Origin: G963668655 sp963668655 | GTDB taxonomy: Bacteria > Myxococcota_A > SURF-8 | NCBI GenBank assembly: GCA_963668655.2 | Contig: CAXXPQ010000002.1 | Location: 1,116,001-1,180,000 of the forward strand | DNA length: 64,000 nucleotides | Reading direction: 5' to 3' | Shown here: one piece after another, positions 45,524 to 53,738 of the stretch | Numbering within the stretch: the first letter of the stretch is position 1 | Layout: each line of letters opens with the position of its first letter | Made by a program: the position numbers and the translations under genes | The notes under the pieces: model-generated | Told to the model about the DNA's origin: nothing | What the model saw: only the letters and a program-made list of their open reading frames with translations | Databases searched by the model: none

Positions 45524-47008
45524 ATGGCGAATCAAAGCGTCTGGGATGAAATCGAGTGGAAAATCCGTTCCGGCTATCCCTATTTCTACCTGGTCAGTTT
45601 CGAGGAAAACCGGGTGGCCGCCAATCTGCGCCAGATGGCCAAGCGCATCGGCGGGACGTTCACCGCCTGGAGCCCCTATTCGGGGTTCAAGCCGGAACTG
45701 GACGCGAAGGGAAACAGTCCGCTGGAGGGCATCGTCCAATCCGAAAAAGACGGTCTGTTCCTGCTGGGCGACTATCATCGCCGCCTGAACGAAACCGAGA
45801 TTCTCCGGCAGTTCAAGGACTTGCGGGAGACGCTGGCCAAGCGCCGGGTGGCCGTCTTCGTCTGCGCCCCCACCGTCGTCCTGCCCCTTGAACTGGAAAA
45901 GCAGTTCACCGTGATGGACATTCCCCTGCCGGACGTGCCGGAACTGCGCCTTTTGCTTTCGGGACTCTGCAAGCAGCGCAAGGTGGAGGCTTCCCCGGAG
46001 TCCGTGGAAAAAATGGCGCGGGCCGCCGCCGGGCTCACGGCCGAGGAAGCCCTGCTGGTCTTTTCTCGCATGACGCTGGAGCCGCAGCGGGTGGCGGAAG
46101 CGGACACCTCGGTCATCGTGGAGGAAAAGCGCCGCCTGGTGGCCTCCGAGGGCACCTTGCAGTTCTTCGACCGCCCCACGACCCTGGACGATGTGGGCGG
46201 CCTGACTTCGCTGAAGGAATGGCTGAAGGAGCGCGACGCGGCGTTCAATGCCGAGGCCCGGGCCTTCGGCCTGCCCGAACCGAAGGGACTCTTGCTCCTG
46301 GGCGTCCAGGGTTGCGGGAAGTCGCTTACGGCCAAGGCCGTGGCCGCCCACTGGAAACTGCCGCTCGTGCAATTGGATCTCGGCGCGGCCTTCTCCTCGT
46401 CCAGCGGGCCCGAGGAGGCCATTCGCCGCGCCTTGCGGCTTCTGGAGGCCATGAGTCCGGTGGTGGTCTGGATCGACGAAATCGAGAAAGGTTTCGCCGG
46501 AACCAAGCAGGCCGACGGCGAGGCGGCCATGCATCGCGTTTTCGGCCATTTCATCACCTGGTTGCAGGAAAAACGAAAGCCCGTCTTCGTGGTGGCCACC
46601 GCCAACCGCGTGGAGGATCTGCCGCCGGAACTTCTGCGCAAGGGCCGCTTCGACGAACTGTTTTTCGTGGATCTTCCGGACAGCCACGAACGCAGGGAAA
46701 TCTTCGTCGTCCATTTGAAGGCTCGGCGTCTGGATCCGACCGCCTTCGACCTGGACGAACTGACGGACCTGTCCCGCAACTTCACCGGCGCGGAGATCGA
46801 ACAAATCGTGTCCGACGCCATGTACCGCGCCTTCGCCCGAAAGCGCCCCGTGGAAGAGGCCGATCTGCTCGCGGCGACCCGGACCGTGGTGCCGCTGTAC
46901 AATACGTATGAAGAGGACATCAAGAAACTGCGCGACTGGGCCAAGGACCGCACCCGGCGGGCCTCGGTGGACAACACGCTGATGGATTACTTCCAGAAAG
47001 AGGAATGA
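45524..47008 (+). CDS. AAA ATPase related to Ycf46
   Basis: This 494-aa protein has an N-terminal region of about 200 residues with RecA-like strands, then an AAA module: DVGGLTSLKEWLKERD (about 222), Walker A GVQGCGKSLTAKA (about 260), Walker B VVWIDEIEK (about 314), sensor 1 FVVATANRVEDLP, and an arginine-finger segment LRKGRFDELFF. The whole arrangement matches Ycf46 proteins of cyanobacteria and chloroplasts. Homologues have been tied to regulation of photosynthesis or carbon use, but no function is settled in other bacteria. It lies 29 nt after pilB and its stop overlaps the next gene (ATGA). The role next to pilB is unclear; a chaperone-like remodelling factor is possible. Confidence 0.86.
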   Translation: MANQSVWDEIEWKIRSGYPYFYLVSFEENRVAANLRQMAKRIGGTFTAWSPYSGFKPELDAKGNSPLEGIVQSEKDGLFLLGDYHRRLNETEILRQFKDLRETLAKRRVAVFVCAPTVVLPLELEKQFTVMDIPLPDVPELRLLLSGLCKQRKVEASPESVEKMARAAAGLTAEEALLVFSRMTLEPQRVAEADTSVIVEEKRRLVASEGTLQFFDRPTTLDDVGGLTSLKEWLKERDAAFNAEARAFGLPEPKGLLLLGVQGCGKSLTAKAVAAHWKLPLVQLDLGAAFSSSSGPEEAIRRALRLLEAMSPVVVWIDEIEKGFAGTKQADGEAAMHRVFGHFITWLQEKRKPVFVVATANRVEDLPPELLRKGRFDELFFVDLPDSHERREIFVVHLKARRLDPTAFDLDELTDLSRNFTGAEIEQIVSDAMYRAFARKRPVEEADLLAATRTVVPLYNTYEEDIKKLRDWAKDRTRRASVDNTLMDYFQKEE

Positions 47009-47862
47009 TGCGCCCGCTGCTGCTCGTGCTTCTGGTGGGGATGACGCTGCTTTTCGCGGCCTTGTCCGGATCCTGCATGCGGGATCTTTCCGGGCTGACC
47101 GTGGATTCGCAGGGGCGCATTCTGGCCGTGAACAACCGCCCCGGCGTCTTCGCGCACTGCAAGCCGAAGGACGGGCGTCTGGATTGCGAAAGCCTGCCCT
47201 TCGATGTGGAACTGTACCGGCGCTACGATTTCGAGGGCGTCACGTCGGTCAACGAACATCTCTTCTACGCGGTGATCGAAAAGCGGAACAACAACTGCCT
47301 GTCGGGCTGCGAACTGAGCCAGGAGGTTCTGGCCTTTCGCCTTGGAAAAGACGGCAAGGTGCGGCGGGCGGCCTGTCCGGGGCTGACCATCCCGCTGTTC
47401 GAAAAGGACCGCAAAAACTGCCGTTTCGCCAACTGCGGCCTGGAAGGCGTGGCCTACGATCCGGACCGCAACCGGCTCTACGTGGCCAAGGAAACCTGGG
47501 AGCCGCGCCTGTTCAGCGTTTCGCTGGACGAAAACCACTGCCCCACGGGCGAGTTTCAGGAAATCCATCCGCCGGAAACCCGCCGCGCCTACAACGATCT
47601 GGCCTATTCCTCCAAGCGCCAGAGCCTCTTCATTCTTTCCGGGTATTATCACACCTTTCTGGAGTGGAACCTGAAGGAAAACCGCATCGTGCTGAACGCG
47701 GAAAAAGACCTGCCGGAGGCCACGCGCTTCATGGAGGAACACACCGCGACGGAAGGCATTTACATCGACGACGAGACGGAAACGGTCTGGCTGCTGACGG
47801 AAAAAGGCGCGTTCTTCACCGCCCGGCTTCCATCGCCGTCGGCTCCGAACGTCAAGAAATGA
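47005..47862 (+). CDS. Exported beta-propeller protein (SdiA-regulated/phytase-like)
   Basis: This 285-aa protein starts with tandem ATGs; the first overlaps the AAA gene stop (ATGATG). A signal peptide ends near ALSGSC, which is close to but not a canonical lipobox. The repeated blade motifs CGLEGVAYDPDRNRLYVAKE, AYNDLAYSSKRQSLFILSG and HTATEGIYIDDETETVWLL fit the esterase-like phytase or SdiA-regulated propeller family. At least six cysteines, in pairs such as NNNCLSGC and KNCRFANC, suggest disulfides in the periplasm. Probable location: periplasm or outer surface. Enzyme activity is uncertain, since many members bind ligands only. Confidence 0.72.
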   Translation: MMRPLLLVLLVGMTLLFAALSGSCMRDLSGLTVDSQGRILAVNNRPGVFAHCKPKDGRLDCESLPFDVELYRRYDFEGVTSVNEHLFYAVIEKRNNNCLSGCELSQEVLAFRLGKDGKVRRAACPGLTIPLFEKDRKNCRFANCGLEGVAYDPDRNRLYVAKETWEPRLFSVSLDENHCPTGEFQEIHPPETRRAYNDLAYSSKRQSLFILSGYYHTFLEWNLKENRIVLNAEKDLPEATRFMEEHTATEGIYIDDETETVWLLTEKGAFFTARLPSPSAPNVKK

Positions 47863-47880
47863 CGGGAGAATTCCGGGCTT

Positions 47881-48243
47881 TCAGTCCCGCTCGGAGTGGC
47901 ACAGGCGGGTGTTGTCCAGCTTGATACAGCGGTTCTCGCCCTGCCCCGGGAAGATGCCCTGAAGCTCCAGGACGAAGCGTTCTTCGCCGTCGATGAAGGC
48001 CAGACCTTCGGACTCCGCCTGCACCCGCGCCTGGGGCGAAAGCGTTCCGGCGTGGCTCGGAAGCACCAGGGAAATAGGGCCGCGGCCGGAAAGATCGAGG
48101 TAATGCAGGCCGGTTTTGCTTTTCCAGAAGCCCTGCAACTCCCGCGCGTCCGTAACGGGCCGGATTTCGTCGGTTTTCTTCTCGCAGCCCGAGACGGCGA
48201 AAAAAAGCAGCAGGCACAGAATCGGCAGATGAATGTGTTTCAT
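47881..48243 (-). CDS. Small lipoprotein
   Basis: This 120-aa protein has a signal peptide and lipobox VSGC (about residues 17-20). The mature part is about 100 residues, has a pair of Cys near the C-terminus (NRCIKL, RLCHSE) that could form a disulfide, and looks like a small beta sandwich or lipocalin-like fold (LQGFWKSKTGLHYLDLSGRG). It converges on the propeller gene with 18 nt between stops. No family was recognised. Confidence 0.68.
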   Translation of the reverse strand: MKHIHLPILCLLLFFAVSGCEKKTDEIRPVTDARELQGFWKSKTGLHYLDLSGRGPISLVLPSHAGTLSPQARVQAESEGLAFIDGEERFVLELQGIFPGQGENRCIKLDNTRLCHSERD

Positions 48244-48438
48244 GGTTCTATCGATCTCCTTGGGGCCTCAGTCTACGTCACTCGTGGAAAAACGCAAGTT
48301 TTTCGGGCTTTTGGAAACGCTTGAGATGCATCACCGAGGCGGCTCGCCAAACGGAATCTTTTGACCGCGCGAAGCATGACGGAAAAATGTTGCGAATTTC
48401 TTACGGATGAGAACCCCTTGAGAACAAAGGAGAATTTC

Positions 48439-49089
48439 GTGAGCGCCGCCCGCAGCAGGAAAACCGCCGACCTGGAATTCCTGGGAAAACGCCTGGAAAA
48501 GACCGACCTGATTCCCAGCCAGCGCCCGCTTCTGGACGGACTTTCGCAAAACCTTTCGGCGCTCGAAAACGCCGGCATCCACGACCTGGACACGCTGCGA
48601 AAACGGGTGAAAACCGCCGCCTCACGGGCCGCGCTCTCCGAAGTAACGGGCGTAAGTCCCGAATATCTGAACCTTTTACGCCGCACGGTGGAAGGATTCT
48701 TCCCCAAGCCCCGCCCGCTTTCGGAATTTCACTGGCTGAATAAGGAAACGCTCGGCCGATTGGAAACGGCCGGGCTCAAAACCACCCATCAGGTTTTCGA
48801 GGCCGGAAACGATTGGGCCGAAAAAGCCCGCAAGGCGAAGCTGGCGAAACAGGAAATCCAGGAAATTCAATCGCTTAGCGATCTCTGCCGGGTGCAGTGG
48901 GTCAGTCCGTCCTTTGCCGGGGCGCTTTTTGCGGCAGGCTTCGAAACGGCGGAGGCGCTCTGCGTGGCGGATCCAGAGGCCGTGCACGCCGCCGTGCTGA
49001 AGGCCAACGAAAACGCGCGCTTTTTCAGGGGAAGCATCGGATTGCGAGACATCAGGCGACTCGTCGCCGCCGCCGGATACGTTTTTTGA
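48439..49089 (+). CDS. Helix-hairpin-helix (DUF4332-like) protein
   Basis: The protein is 216 aa from a GTG at 48439, with AAAGGAG at ideal spacing; an ATG at 48376 lacks this. Tandem helix-hairpin-helix modules recur: LENAGIHDLDTLRK, VTGVSPEYLNLLRR, LETAGLKTTHQVFEA and LFAAGFETAEALCVAD. These Gly-centred turns resemble DUF4332 proteins and DNA-polymerase-like HhH domains. It probably binds nucleic acid nonspecifically or acts as a scaffold in the cytoplasm. A terminator at 49163-49194 faces the opposite direction. Confidence 0.7.
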   Translation: MSAARSRKTADLEFLGKRLEKTDLIPSQRPLLDGLSQNLSALENAGIHDLDTLRKRVKTAASRAALSEVTGVSPEYLNLLRRTVEGFFPKPRPLSEFHWLNKETLGRLETAGLKTTHQVFEAGNDWAEKARKAKLAKQEIQEIQSLSDLCRVQWVSPSFAGALFAAGFETAEALCVADPEAVHAAVLKANENARFFRGSIGLRDIRRLVAAAGYVF

Positions 49090-49162
49090 AAAACGGCCGG
49101 CCAGATCTTTTCCGGGAAAATTTATCGGGAAAACCTCTTCTCTTTTTTCCTTACAACCTCGT

Positions 49163-49194
49163 AAAAAAACGGCTGGTGGTACTACCACCAGCCG
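49163..49194 (-). terminator. Intrinsic terminator of the HDOD gene, stem shared with 63212
   Basis: On the minus strand CGGCTGGTGG pairs with CCACCAGCCG over 10 bp around a 5-nt loop and is followed by seven U. It is about 46 nt after the stop at 49240. The same 10-bp stem with another loop occurs at 63212-63236. Confidence 0.85.
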
Positions 49195-49239
49195 GCTGTT
49201 AAATGACATTCGCCCTTTCGCGAGGATTCTTTCGGGCGG

Positions 49240-50148
49240 TCAGGCGAAAAGCTGACTCTCGGAAAAGAAGGCCAACTTGATTTGCTCGAGCATCTCGTCC
49301 AGCCGCTCCTTCGGAACTCTCAGAAAATCGTTTTCCGCGCAATCCGCGATATTGAAATTCGGATGAGGCTCGTCCCAGCCGATGCCCAGGTGACGGCAGA
49401 AACGCAAGGCCAGGGAGACGATGGCGATATTGGTCTTGATTTCCATCTCCAAATCGGTCCACAGCATTTCCGGCAGATTTCGATGATAACGAAGAACCGA
49501 CTCCAGTTTGTTGGACAGGTTCCAGTTCCGCGCCATCTCCCCGCTTACGTGGGTATGGGCGAACTGAAAGATTTCCATTTCCAGCGAAATCTCGTCCGAG
49601 TCCGGGTCGTCCTGCATGATCTCGTAAACCCGGCGGGTTTCCTCGGGATAATTGCGCAGCAGCAGCACCTTTCCCATGCCGTGCAAAAGCCCTCCGATGA
49701 AGGACTCGTCCACGTCCGTGGATTCGAATTCCAGGGAAAGCATCCGGGCCGCGATACCGGCGCCCACCGCGCGTTCCCACAGCTTGATCGACAAGGGATC
49801 GCTGCTTTTATACATGTTCAGAATCGCGGTGGACACGGCGATATCCTTGACCGCCTTGAATCCCACGACCAGGATGGCGCGCTGGAGCGTGCTGACCGCG
49901 CGCAACAGGCCGTAAAAACTGGAGTTGGCGATCTTCAGGATCTTCGTCGTCAACGCCTGGTCGTTCAGGATGACCCGCTCCAGATCCCCGGCGGTGGAAT
50001 TCGGATTGTCGATGATCCGCATGACCTTCTGAGCCACCATGGGAAGCTGATTCAGTTCCGTGTTCCTGCGCATCATGGCATCAAGGGCCTGGCGTCCCTC
50101 CGGACTGAGGGTGTCCAGTTCTTCGAAAAAATCGAACAATTCCTTCAT
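49240..50148 (-). CDS. HDOD-domain signalling protein
   Basis: The protein is 302 aa from ATG at 50148, with CAGGAG at correct spacing; an in-frame start five codons earlier is less likely. The HDOD domain spans about residues 35-235: LPMVAQKVMRIIDNPNS, VILNDQALTTKILKIANSSFYG, LQRAILVVGFKAVKDIAVS, and an HGMGKVLLL where a true HD motif would be. This nonenzymatic relative of HD phosphohydrolases occurs in bacterial chemotaxis, motility, stress and competence regulators. It has no partner domain. It is cytoplasmic and monocistronic, with a clear terminator. Confidence 0.88.
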   Translation of the reverse strand: MKELFDFFEELDTLSPEGRQALDAMMRRNTELNQLPMVAQKVMRIIDNPNSTAGDLERVILNDQALTTKILKIANSSFYGLLRAVSTLQRAILVVGFKAVKDIAVSTAILNMYKSSDPLSIKLWERAVGAGIAARMLSLEFESTDVDESFIGGLLHGMGKVLLLRNYPEETRRVYEIMQDDPDSDEISLEMEIFQFAHTHVSGEMARNWNLSNKLESVLRYHRNLPEMLWTDLEMEIKTNIAIVSLALRFCRHLGIGWDEPHPNFNIADCAENDFLRVPKERLDEMLEQIKLAFFSESQLFA

Positions 50149-50398
50149 GTCGGCTCCTGCCATCCGATGGTTCCGGAAATTCTGAAGCCCCTTCGAGGCT
50201 CCGGCTTCATCCTGGCCTTCCGGCCAATCTGCATACTGTATCGGCAGGGAAAGGGGAAACCTTTAGTGTCCGATTGGCCAATAGGCAAAAATTAATACGC
50301 CGAATCGGCGAAAAATCGACCGAAACGATTTGTCCCGACCCGGATTGCGGAGGGATTCCGGCCGGAAACGGCCGGAAAAGAGAAAATAGGAGGCAAAT

Positions 50399-50893
50399 TT
50401 AGTCTGTAATTCCGATCAGTTCCCTATATCGAGGCACTTCTTCGACATGCAGGGCGCCCATGAAGGCCATATAAATGGCCACTTCCTCGCCATCGAAACC
50501 GTCCCGGTCGATGAGCGCGTCCATCAGGGCAGTGAGTTTTTCGGCGGCGGCCTGCTCGAAGACATCCAGATCCTGGTCGGTGATGCCGTTCTCGTTGGGA
50601 ATCTCGAAGAAATCCAGGGCGGCGGCCAGCATGGAGCGCTTGTCGTACAGCCAGGTCTTGAAAAGTTCCTCCGCCATCGGATTGTCCTGCTTGGCGACGA
50701 TGCCCTTTCGGACCGCCAGAGCGGCGGCGGAGCGGTTTTTCGAGCTTTTCAGGGAAACCTTCCCGCCTTTCTTCGCCTTTTTCCCGTACATGCTTTCCAG
50801 CATGTTGCGGATTTTGCGGGAACAGGCCCCATAGATTTCCACGAACTTTTCTTCCCGGATGTTCGCCAACAGTTCCCAATGTTCCCAGGCCAT
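50399..50893 (-). CDS. Hypothetical protein
   Basis: The 164-aa protein has no signal peptide. It is rich in Lys in residues 38-60 (KKAKKGGKVSLKSSK), possibly for nucleic-acid contact or a flexible loop, and helical in the rest (LFKTWLYDKRSMLAAALDFFEIP, VFEQAAAEKLTALMDALID). I recognise no family. It starts with ATG at 50893. The region upstream holds no clear promoter on this strand. Its codon usage is like its neighbours, so it is probably a native gene. Confidence 0.65.
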   Translation of the reverse strand: MAWEHWELLANIREEKFVEIYGACSRKIRNMLESMYGKKAKKGGKVSLKSSKNRSAAALAVRKGIVAKQDNPMAEELFKTWLYDKRSMLAAALDFFEIPNENGITDQDLDVFEQAAAEKLTALMDALIDRDGFDGEEVAIYMAFMGALHVEEVPRYRELIGITD

Positions 50894-51096
50894 GACCGTC
50901 TCCTCCAGACCGGCGGTTCGTATTCGGGCCTCACTTTACCCGGACGGCCCTTTCGCGGCAAGGAAAATTGCGAACCCAATCGAATTCCGCGAATCCATCA
51001 TCCCACGGAGGCCCCGACCCTCTTGTCCAACGAATGGAAAACGCGGAAGAATATCAGTCAACAGATCATGAATACACATTTTTAGCCGTACGGAAT

Positions 51097-51125
51097 CCGA
51101 AAAGCAAGCTTTTGCGGGATTTTTT
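51097..51125 (+). terminator. Terminator-like hairpin with T-run in an intergenic region
   Basis: CCGAAAAGC pairs with GCTTTTGCGG with one bulged base, followed by six T. It is read in the plus direction, opposite to both flanking genes. Confidence 0.5.
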
Positions 51126-51219
51126 CGGGGCGGTCGCTCTATCCAACCGAAAATACGTAGGAATTCGGACGCGGAAAGAAAGTCGGATCCAAAAGCGCCT
51201 TCGCCGTAAAAAAATTATC

Positions 51220-51247
51220 TTGCGTTCTTTCCGAAAAGAAATATGAT
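51220..51247 (+). promoter_or_regulatory. Promoter-like element before a tiny open frame
   Basis: TTGCGT and TATGAT are spaced 16 nt apart. The predicted transcription start is about 51254, on the ATG of the short frame described next. Confidence 0.4.
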
Positions 51248-51253
51248 GGAGGC

Positions 51254-51328
51254 ATGGGATATTCGGGAGTAGGGGATTGGTTGGGCCGCCTGTCAGGCGG
51301 CCCTTCATACTATTATGCCGGGTTTTAA
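51254..51328 (+). CDS. Possible 24-aa peptide, Gly/Tyr-rich
   Basis: A 25-codon frame (ATG to TAA) encodes a peptide starting MGYSGVGDWLGRLSGG and ending in three Tyr then AGF. GGAGG ends one base before the ATG, too close for normal use, and the ATG coincides with the predicted transcription start, so a leaderless mRNA or a noncoding RNA with the 9-bp hairpin at 51283-51303 are both plausible. No homologue is recognised. Confidence 0.2.
   Translation: MGYSGVGDWLGRLSGGPSYYYAGF
51283..51303 (+). terminator. GC-rich 9-bp hairpin
   Basis: GGGCCGCCT and AGGCGGCCC form a perfect stem with a 3-nt loop, followed by TTCATACTATTAT. It could terminate a short plus-strand RNA from the promoter at 51220, or the minus-strand lipoprotein transcript. 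Confidence 0.4.
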
Positions 51329-51352
51329 AGGAAAAGCGGCCGCAGGGGCAAC

Positions 51353-51991
51353 TCAGTCGCCGCCCATCCAGCAACTCATATCGTCCACGCAGTGCTGCCA
51401 GTTGCTTTCGCAGGCGTCCTTGGCGCACCAGACGTAGCGCTTGAAGTGGTCGTTCGAGGCCACCGGGGCGAAGAGCGTCAGGCACTGGTTTCGATAGGTT
51501 TCGGCGGAGTAATTTCCGCAGCCGATGAGCTTGTCGTACAGTTCGTCGCAGAAATCCCGCCGGTCCGGAGGCGTGCTCACGCGATTGCGGCAATATTCCT
51601 CCAGATTCGAAGAGGAATCCCCGTTTTCCAGGGCCTGTTCGTAGATCAGGCAGGTGGTCTTCAGGATGCAGTTCTGTATGGATCCGAAGGCCTCCGAATC
51701 GTACTCGTAGGTCTTGGCGTAGCAGCTTTTGATACAATAGGCGTGGTCGCTCGTCGCGCCGCCGCAGGCCTCCACGGCGTTGCACCATCCGACGCAATTG
51801 TTGGAAAATTCCGGGTTGGGGGCGGAACGCCAGGCGGCGCAGTCCGGAAGGGGCATTTCCAGGTCGGCATCGCCGTCGGTCTCGTCTTCCTCCGAGGATC
51901 CGCCGTCGCCGCAGGCGGAAAGCCACAGCAGAAGAAGAAGGGAAATCGATACGATCGGGCCGATCCGAAAACGTCCGGTTTCACGGGGCAT
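51353..51991 (-). CDS. Cys-rich lipoprotein with short DGD linker
   Basis: This 212-aa protein has lipobox LSAC around residues 24-27, then Gly/Ser and one DGD. The mature part has about 16 cysteines in a regular spaced helical pattern (NNCVGWCNAVEAC, YCIKSCYAK, NCILKTTC, QHCVDDMSC), suggestive of a disulfide-stapled helical bundle. It starts with ATG at 51991 with AGGTGAG upstream, 30 nt after the tig stop, so it may share its transcript. Function is unknown; an extracellular role is likely. Confidence 0.8.
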   Translation of the reverse strand: MPRETGRFRIGPIVSISLLLLLWLSACGDGGSSEEDETDGDADLEMPLPDCAAWRSAPNPEFSNNCVGWCNAVEACGGATSDHAYCIKSCYAKTYEYDSEAFGSIQNCILKTTCLIYEQALENGDSSSNLEEYCRNRVSTPPDRRDFCDELYDKLIGCGNYSAETYRNQCLTLFAPVASNDHFKRYVWCAKDACESNWQHCVDDMSCWMGGD

Positions 51992-52021
51992 GGCTCACCT
52001 GCCGGCTGGAGAATGACAATC

Positions 52022-53395
52022 CTATTCTTCCGTTTTCTCTTCCGCTCCACCTTCCGAATCCGCCGCGTCGCCCTCCGGCTTGGGAAGTTCCGGGCGATGG
52101 GGTTCGATCTCGACGAGGGTGACCTTTTCTTCCAGCGTGTCCGCCAGTTTATCCGCCGTCAACGCATGGCGAAGGCCGTCCAGGTGCTTTTCATCGGAGT
52201 AATATCCCCGAAGGTTTTCCACCGGCATGTTGATCTTCTTCGCAAGATCCTCCAGGTGCGCGTCCAGATCCGCGTCCGTGACCTCGATTTCCAGATCCTT
52301 GGCCAGCTTGTCCTGGAGGAAAAGCGTGCGGATTTCCATCTCGGCGGCCTCGCGGGCCTTGGACAGCATCTCGCCTTCCGGCATGTTCATGGCGGAGGGA
52401 TCCAGCCCCTGGCGCTGCATTTTCTCGATCTGGTCCTGCATGGCGGCCTTGGTGTGTTCCTCCAGCAGGGAGGGCGGCAGATCGAAAGGATTGCGTTCCA
52501 CGATCTTCTTCCAGAGATCGTTCCGGAAATTTCGCCGGATGCGGCCGTTTTCGGCCTCTTCCAGATCCTTGCGAGCCTCCTGGCGCAGTTCCTCCAGGTT
52601 CTGGAAGTCGCCCAGATCCTTGGCCAGATCGTCGTCCAGTTCCGGAACCACGCGCTCGGCGATTTCGTTGATCTTGCATTTGAAGAGAATTTCCGTCCCG
52701 CGCATGGCCTCCACCCGGAAGTCCTCCGGCACCGTCAGGGAGACGTCCACCGGCTCGCCCACGGTTTTACCGATCAGGCCGTCCGCGAAGCCCGGCAGCA
52801 CGCTGTCGCCGTCCAGTTGGAAAAGCTCGTTCTCGCCCTTGGCGTCGGGCAGGGGCTCGCCGTTGCGGAAGCCTTCGTAATCCAGGCGCACCCAGTCGCC
52901 TTTCTCGGTGACGGTGCGATCCTCCACGGTCTGCATGGTGGCCATCTGCTGGCGGCGGTATTCCAGGGCGTAATCCACCTGCTTTTCGTCCACCTCCAGG
53001 CGTTCCTTCTCCACTTCCAGCCCCTCATACGCCACCGCGCCGATTTCGGGCCGCGTTTCCACGACGAAGGAAAAGGTATAATCGCCGTCGCCGGAATAGG
53101 TTTCCTGGCGAACGGTGGGCAGCGCCAGCGGAACGAATCCGAATTTCTCCACCGCGCCCTCGTAGCCCTCGCGCAAAAGATCGGCGGTGATTTCCTGGTG
53201 GACCTTCTTGCGGTACATCTTTTCGATGACCTTCCGGGGAACCTTGCCTTTACGGAAGCCCTTGATATCCGCAGTCCGGGCCAGCGATTCGTAGTATTCG
53301 TCAAGCTTTTCCCGGATCGCCGCTTCCGGGACCACGACCTTCACGTCTTTTTCAACCGGGCTGATTTCGGTCATTTCATACTTGTAATCCGACAC
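52022..53395 (-). CDS. tig: Trigger factor
   Basis: The protein is 457 aa from a GTG at 53395, preceded by GGAAGAGG. The N-terminal ribosome-binding domain has the signature GFRKGKVPR (residues 46-54). The FKBP-like PPIase domain spans about 155-245 (GDWVRLDYEGFRNG, FQLDGDSVLPGFADGLIG), followed by the helical C-terminal chaperone arms (NPFDLPPSLLEEHTKA). It binds near the ribosomal exit tunnel (L23) and assists folding of nascent chains. The frame continues upstream through tRNA-Leu, but that part is not coding. It is downstream of two tRNA genes in the same direction. No clpP or clpX follows, unlike the common arrangement. Confidence 0.95.
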   Translation of the reverse strand: MSDYKYEMTEISPVEKDVKVVVPEAAIREKLDEYYESLARTADIKGFRKGKVPRKVIEKMYRKKVHQEITADLLREGYEGAVEKFGFVPLALPTVRQETYSGDGDYTFSFVVETRPEIGAVAYEGLEVEKERLEVDEKQVDYALEYRRQQMATMQTVEDRTVTEKGDWVRLDYEGFRNGEPLPDAKGENELFQLDGDSVLPGFADGLIGKTVGEPVDVSLTVPEDFRVEAMRGTEILFKCKINEIAERVVPELDDDLAKDLGDFQNLEELRQEARKDLEEAENGRIRRNFRNDLWKKIVERNPFDLPPSLLEEHTKAAMQDQIEKMQRQGLDPSAMNMPEGEMLSKAREAAEMEIRTLFLQDKLAKDLEIEVTDADLDAHLEDLAKKINMPVENLRGYYSDEKHLDGLRHALTADKLADTLEEKVTLVEIEPHRPELPKPEGDAADSEGGAEEKTEE

Positions 53396-53445
53396 GGCGA
53401 AACCTCTTCCTTTTAAGGGGTGATGAACATTCGTATCATTCAAGT

Positions 53446-53530
53446 TGGTGCGAGAAGTGGGACTCGAACCCACACGGGTCGCCCCACTGGATCCTAAGTC
53501 CAGCGCGTCTGCCAATTCCGCCATTCCCGC
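53446..53530 (-). tRNA. tRNA-Leu (anticodon UAG)
   Basis: On the minus strand the 85-nt sequence begins GCGGGAATGGCGGAATTGG, has a 7-nt anticodon loop with TAG between GGA and TCC arms, a class II long variable arm, GGTTCGAGTCC in the T-arm, and an encoded CCA end. The acceptor GCGGGAA pairs with TTCTCGC. Confidence 0.95.
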
Positions 53531-53557
53531 AGGCTTTACGGAGCCTATCATAGAAAT

Positions 53558-53578
53558 GCCGCCCCGAGAAGGGGCGGC
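53558..53578. terminator. Hairpin between the two tRNA genes
   Basis: GCCGCCCC and GGGGCGGC form an 8-bp stem with a 5-nt loop. It may be a processing signal or weak terminator; there is no U-run on the tRNA strand. Confidence 0.4.
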
Positions 53579-53588
53579 CGTTCTAGCT

Positions 53589-53664
53589 TGGTAGACCTGG
53601 AGGGAATCGAACCCTCAACCTCCGGATTAAGAGTCCGTTGCTCTGCCAATTGAGCTACAAGTCT
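53589..53664 (-). tRNA. tRNA-Lys (anticodon CUU)
   Basis: This 76-nt tRNA on the minus strand starts AGACTTGTAGCTCAATTGG, has CTCTTAA in the anticodon loop (anticodon CTT), a GGTTCGATTCC T-arm and an encoded CCA. Acceptor AGACTTG pairs with CAGGTCT. It is the first gene after a strong promoter. Confidence 0.95.
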
Positions 53665-53709
53665 CCGTACGCAAGGTTAGTCAAGCGCTATCGCCTGACC
53701 GGGGCACTC

Positions 53710-53738
53710 TGTATACAGTCTTCCGGTCGCTTTGTCAA
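53710..53738 (-). promoter_or_regulatory. Sigma-70 promoter of the tRNA-Lys, tRNA-Leu, tig unit
   Basis: TTGACA and TATACA are separated by 17 nt on the minus strand. Transcription would start around 53703, about 39 nt before tRNA-Lys. Confidence 0.8.

Larger units (their letters stand above)
50894..51253. other. Gene-poor stretch with sRNA-like signals
   Basis: The part from about 51060 to 51250 is AT-richer than average. It contains a plus-strand hairpin with T-run (51097-51125) and a plus-strand promoter-like pair (51220-51247). No conserved-looking reading frame was found apart from a very short one starting at 51254. The plus-strand hairpin has no obvious gene in front of it, so a small RNA is possible. 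Confidence 0.4.

Noticed and set aside
50968..51246. 92-codon plus-strand frame in the gene-poor stretch
   Set aside because: It begins without a ribosome-binding site, has odd composition with a basic tail from AT-rich DNA and runs through a terminator-like hairpin.
53396..53551. N-terminal extension of trigger factor reading MAELADALDLGSSG
   Set aside because: This stretch is tRNA-Leu read as protein, a well-known artefact. The GTG at 53395 has a ribosome-binding site and fits the family start.
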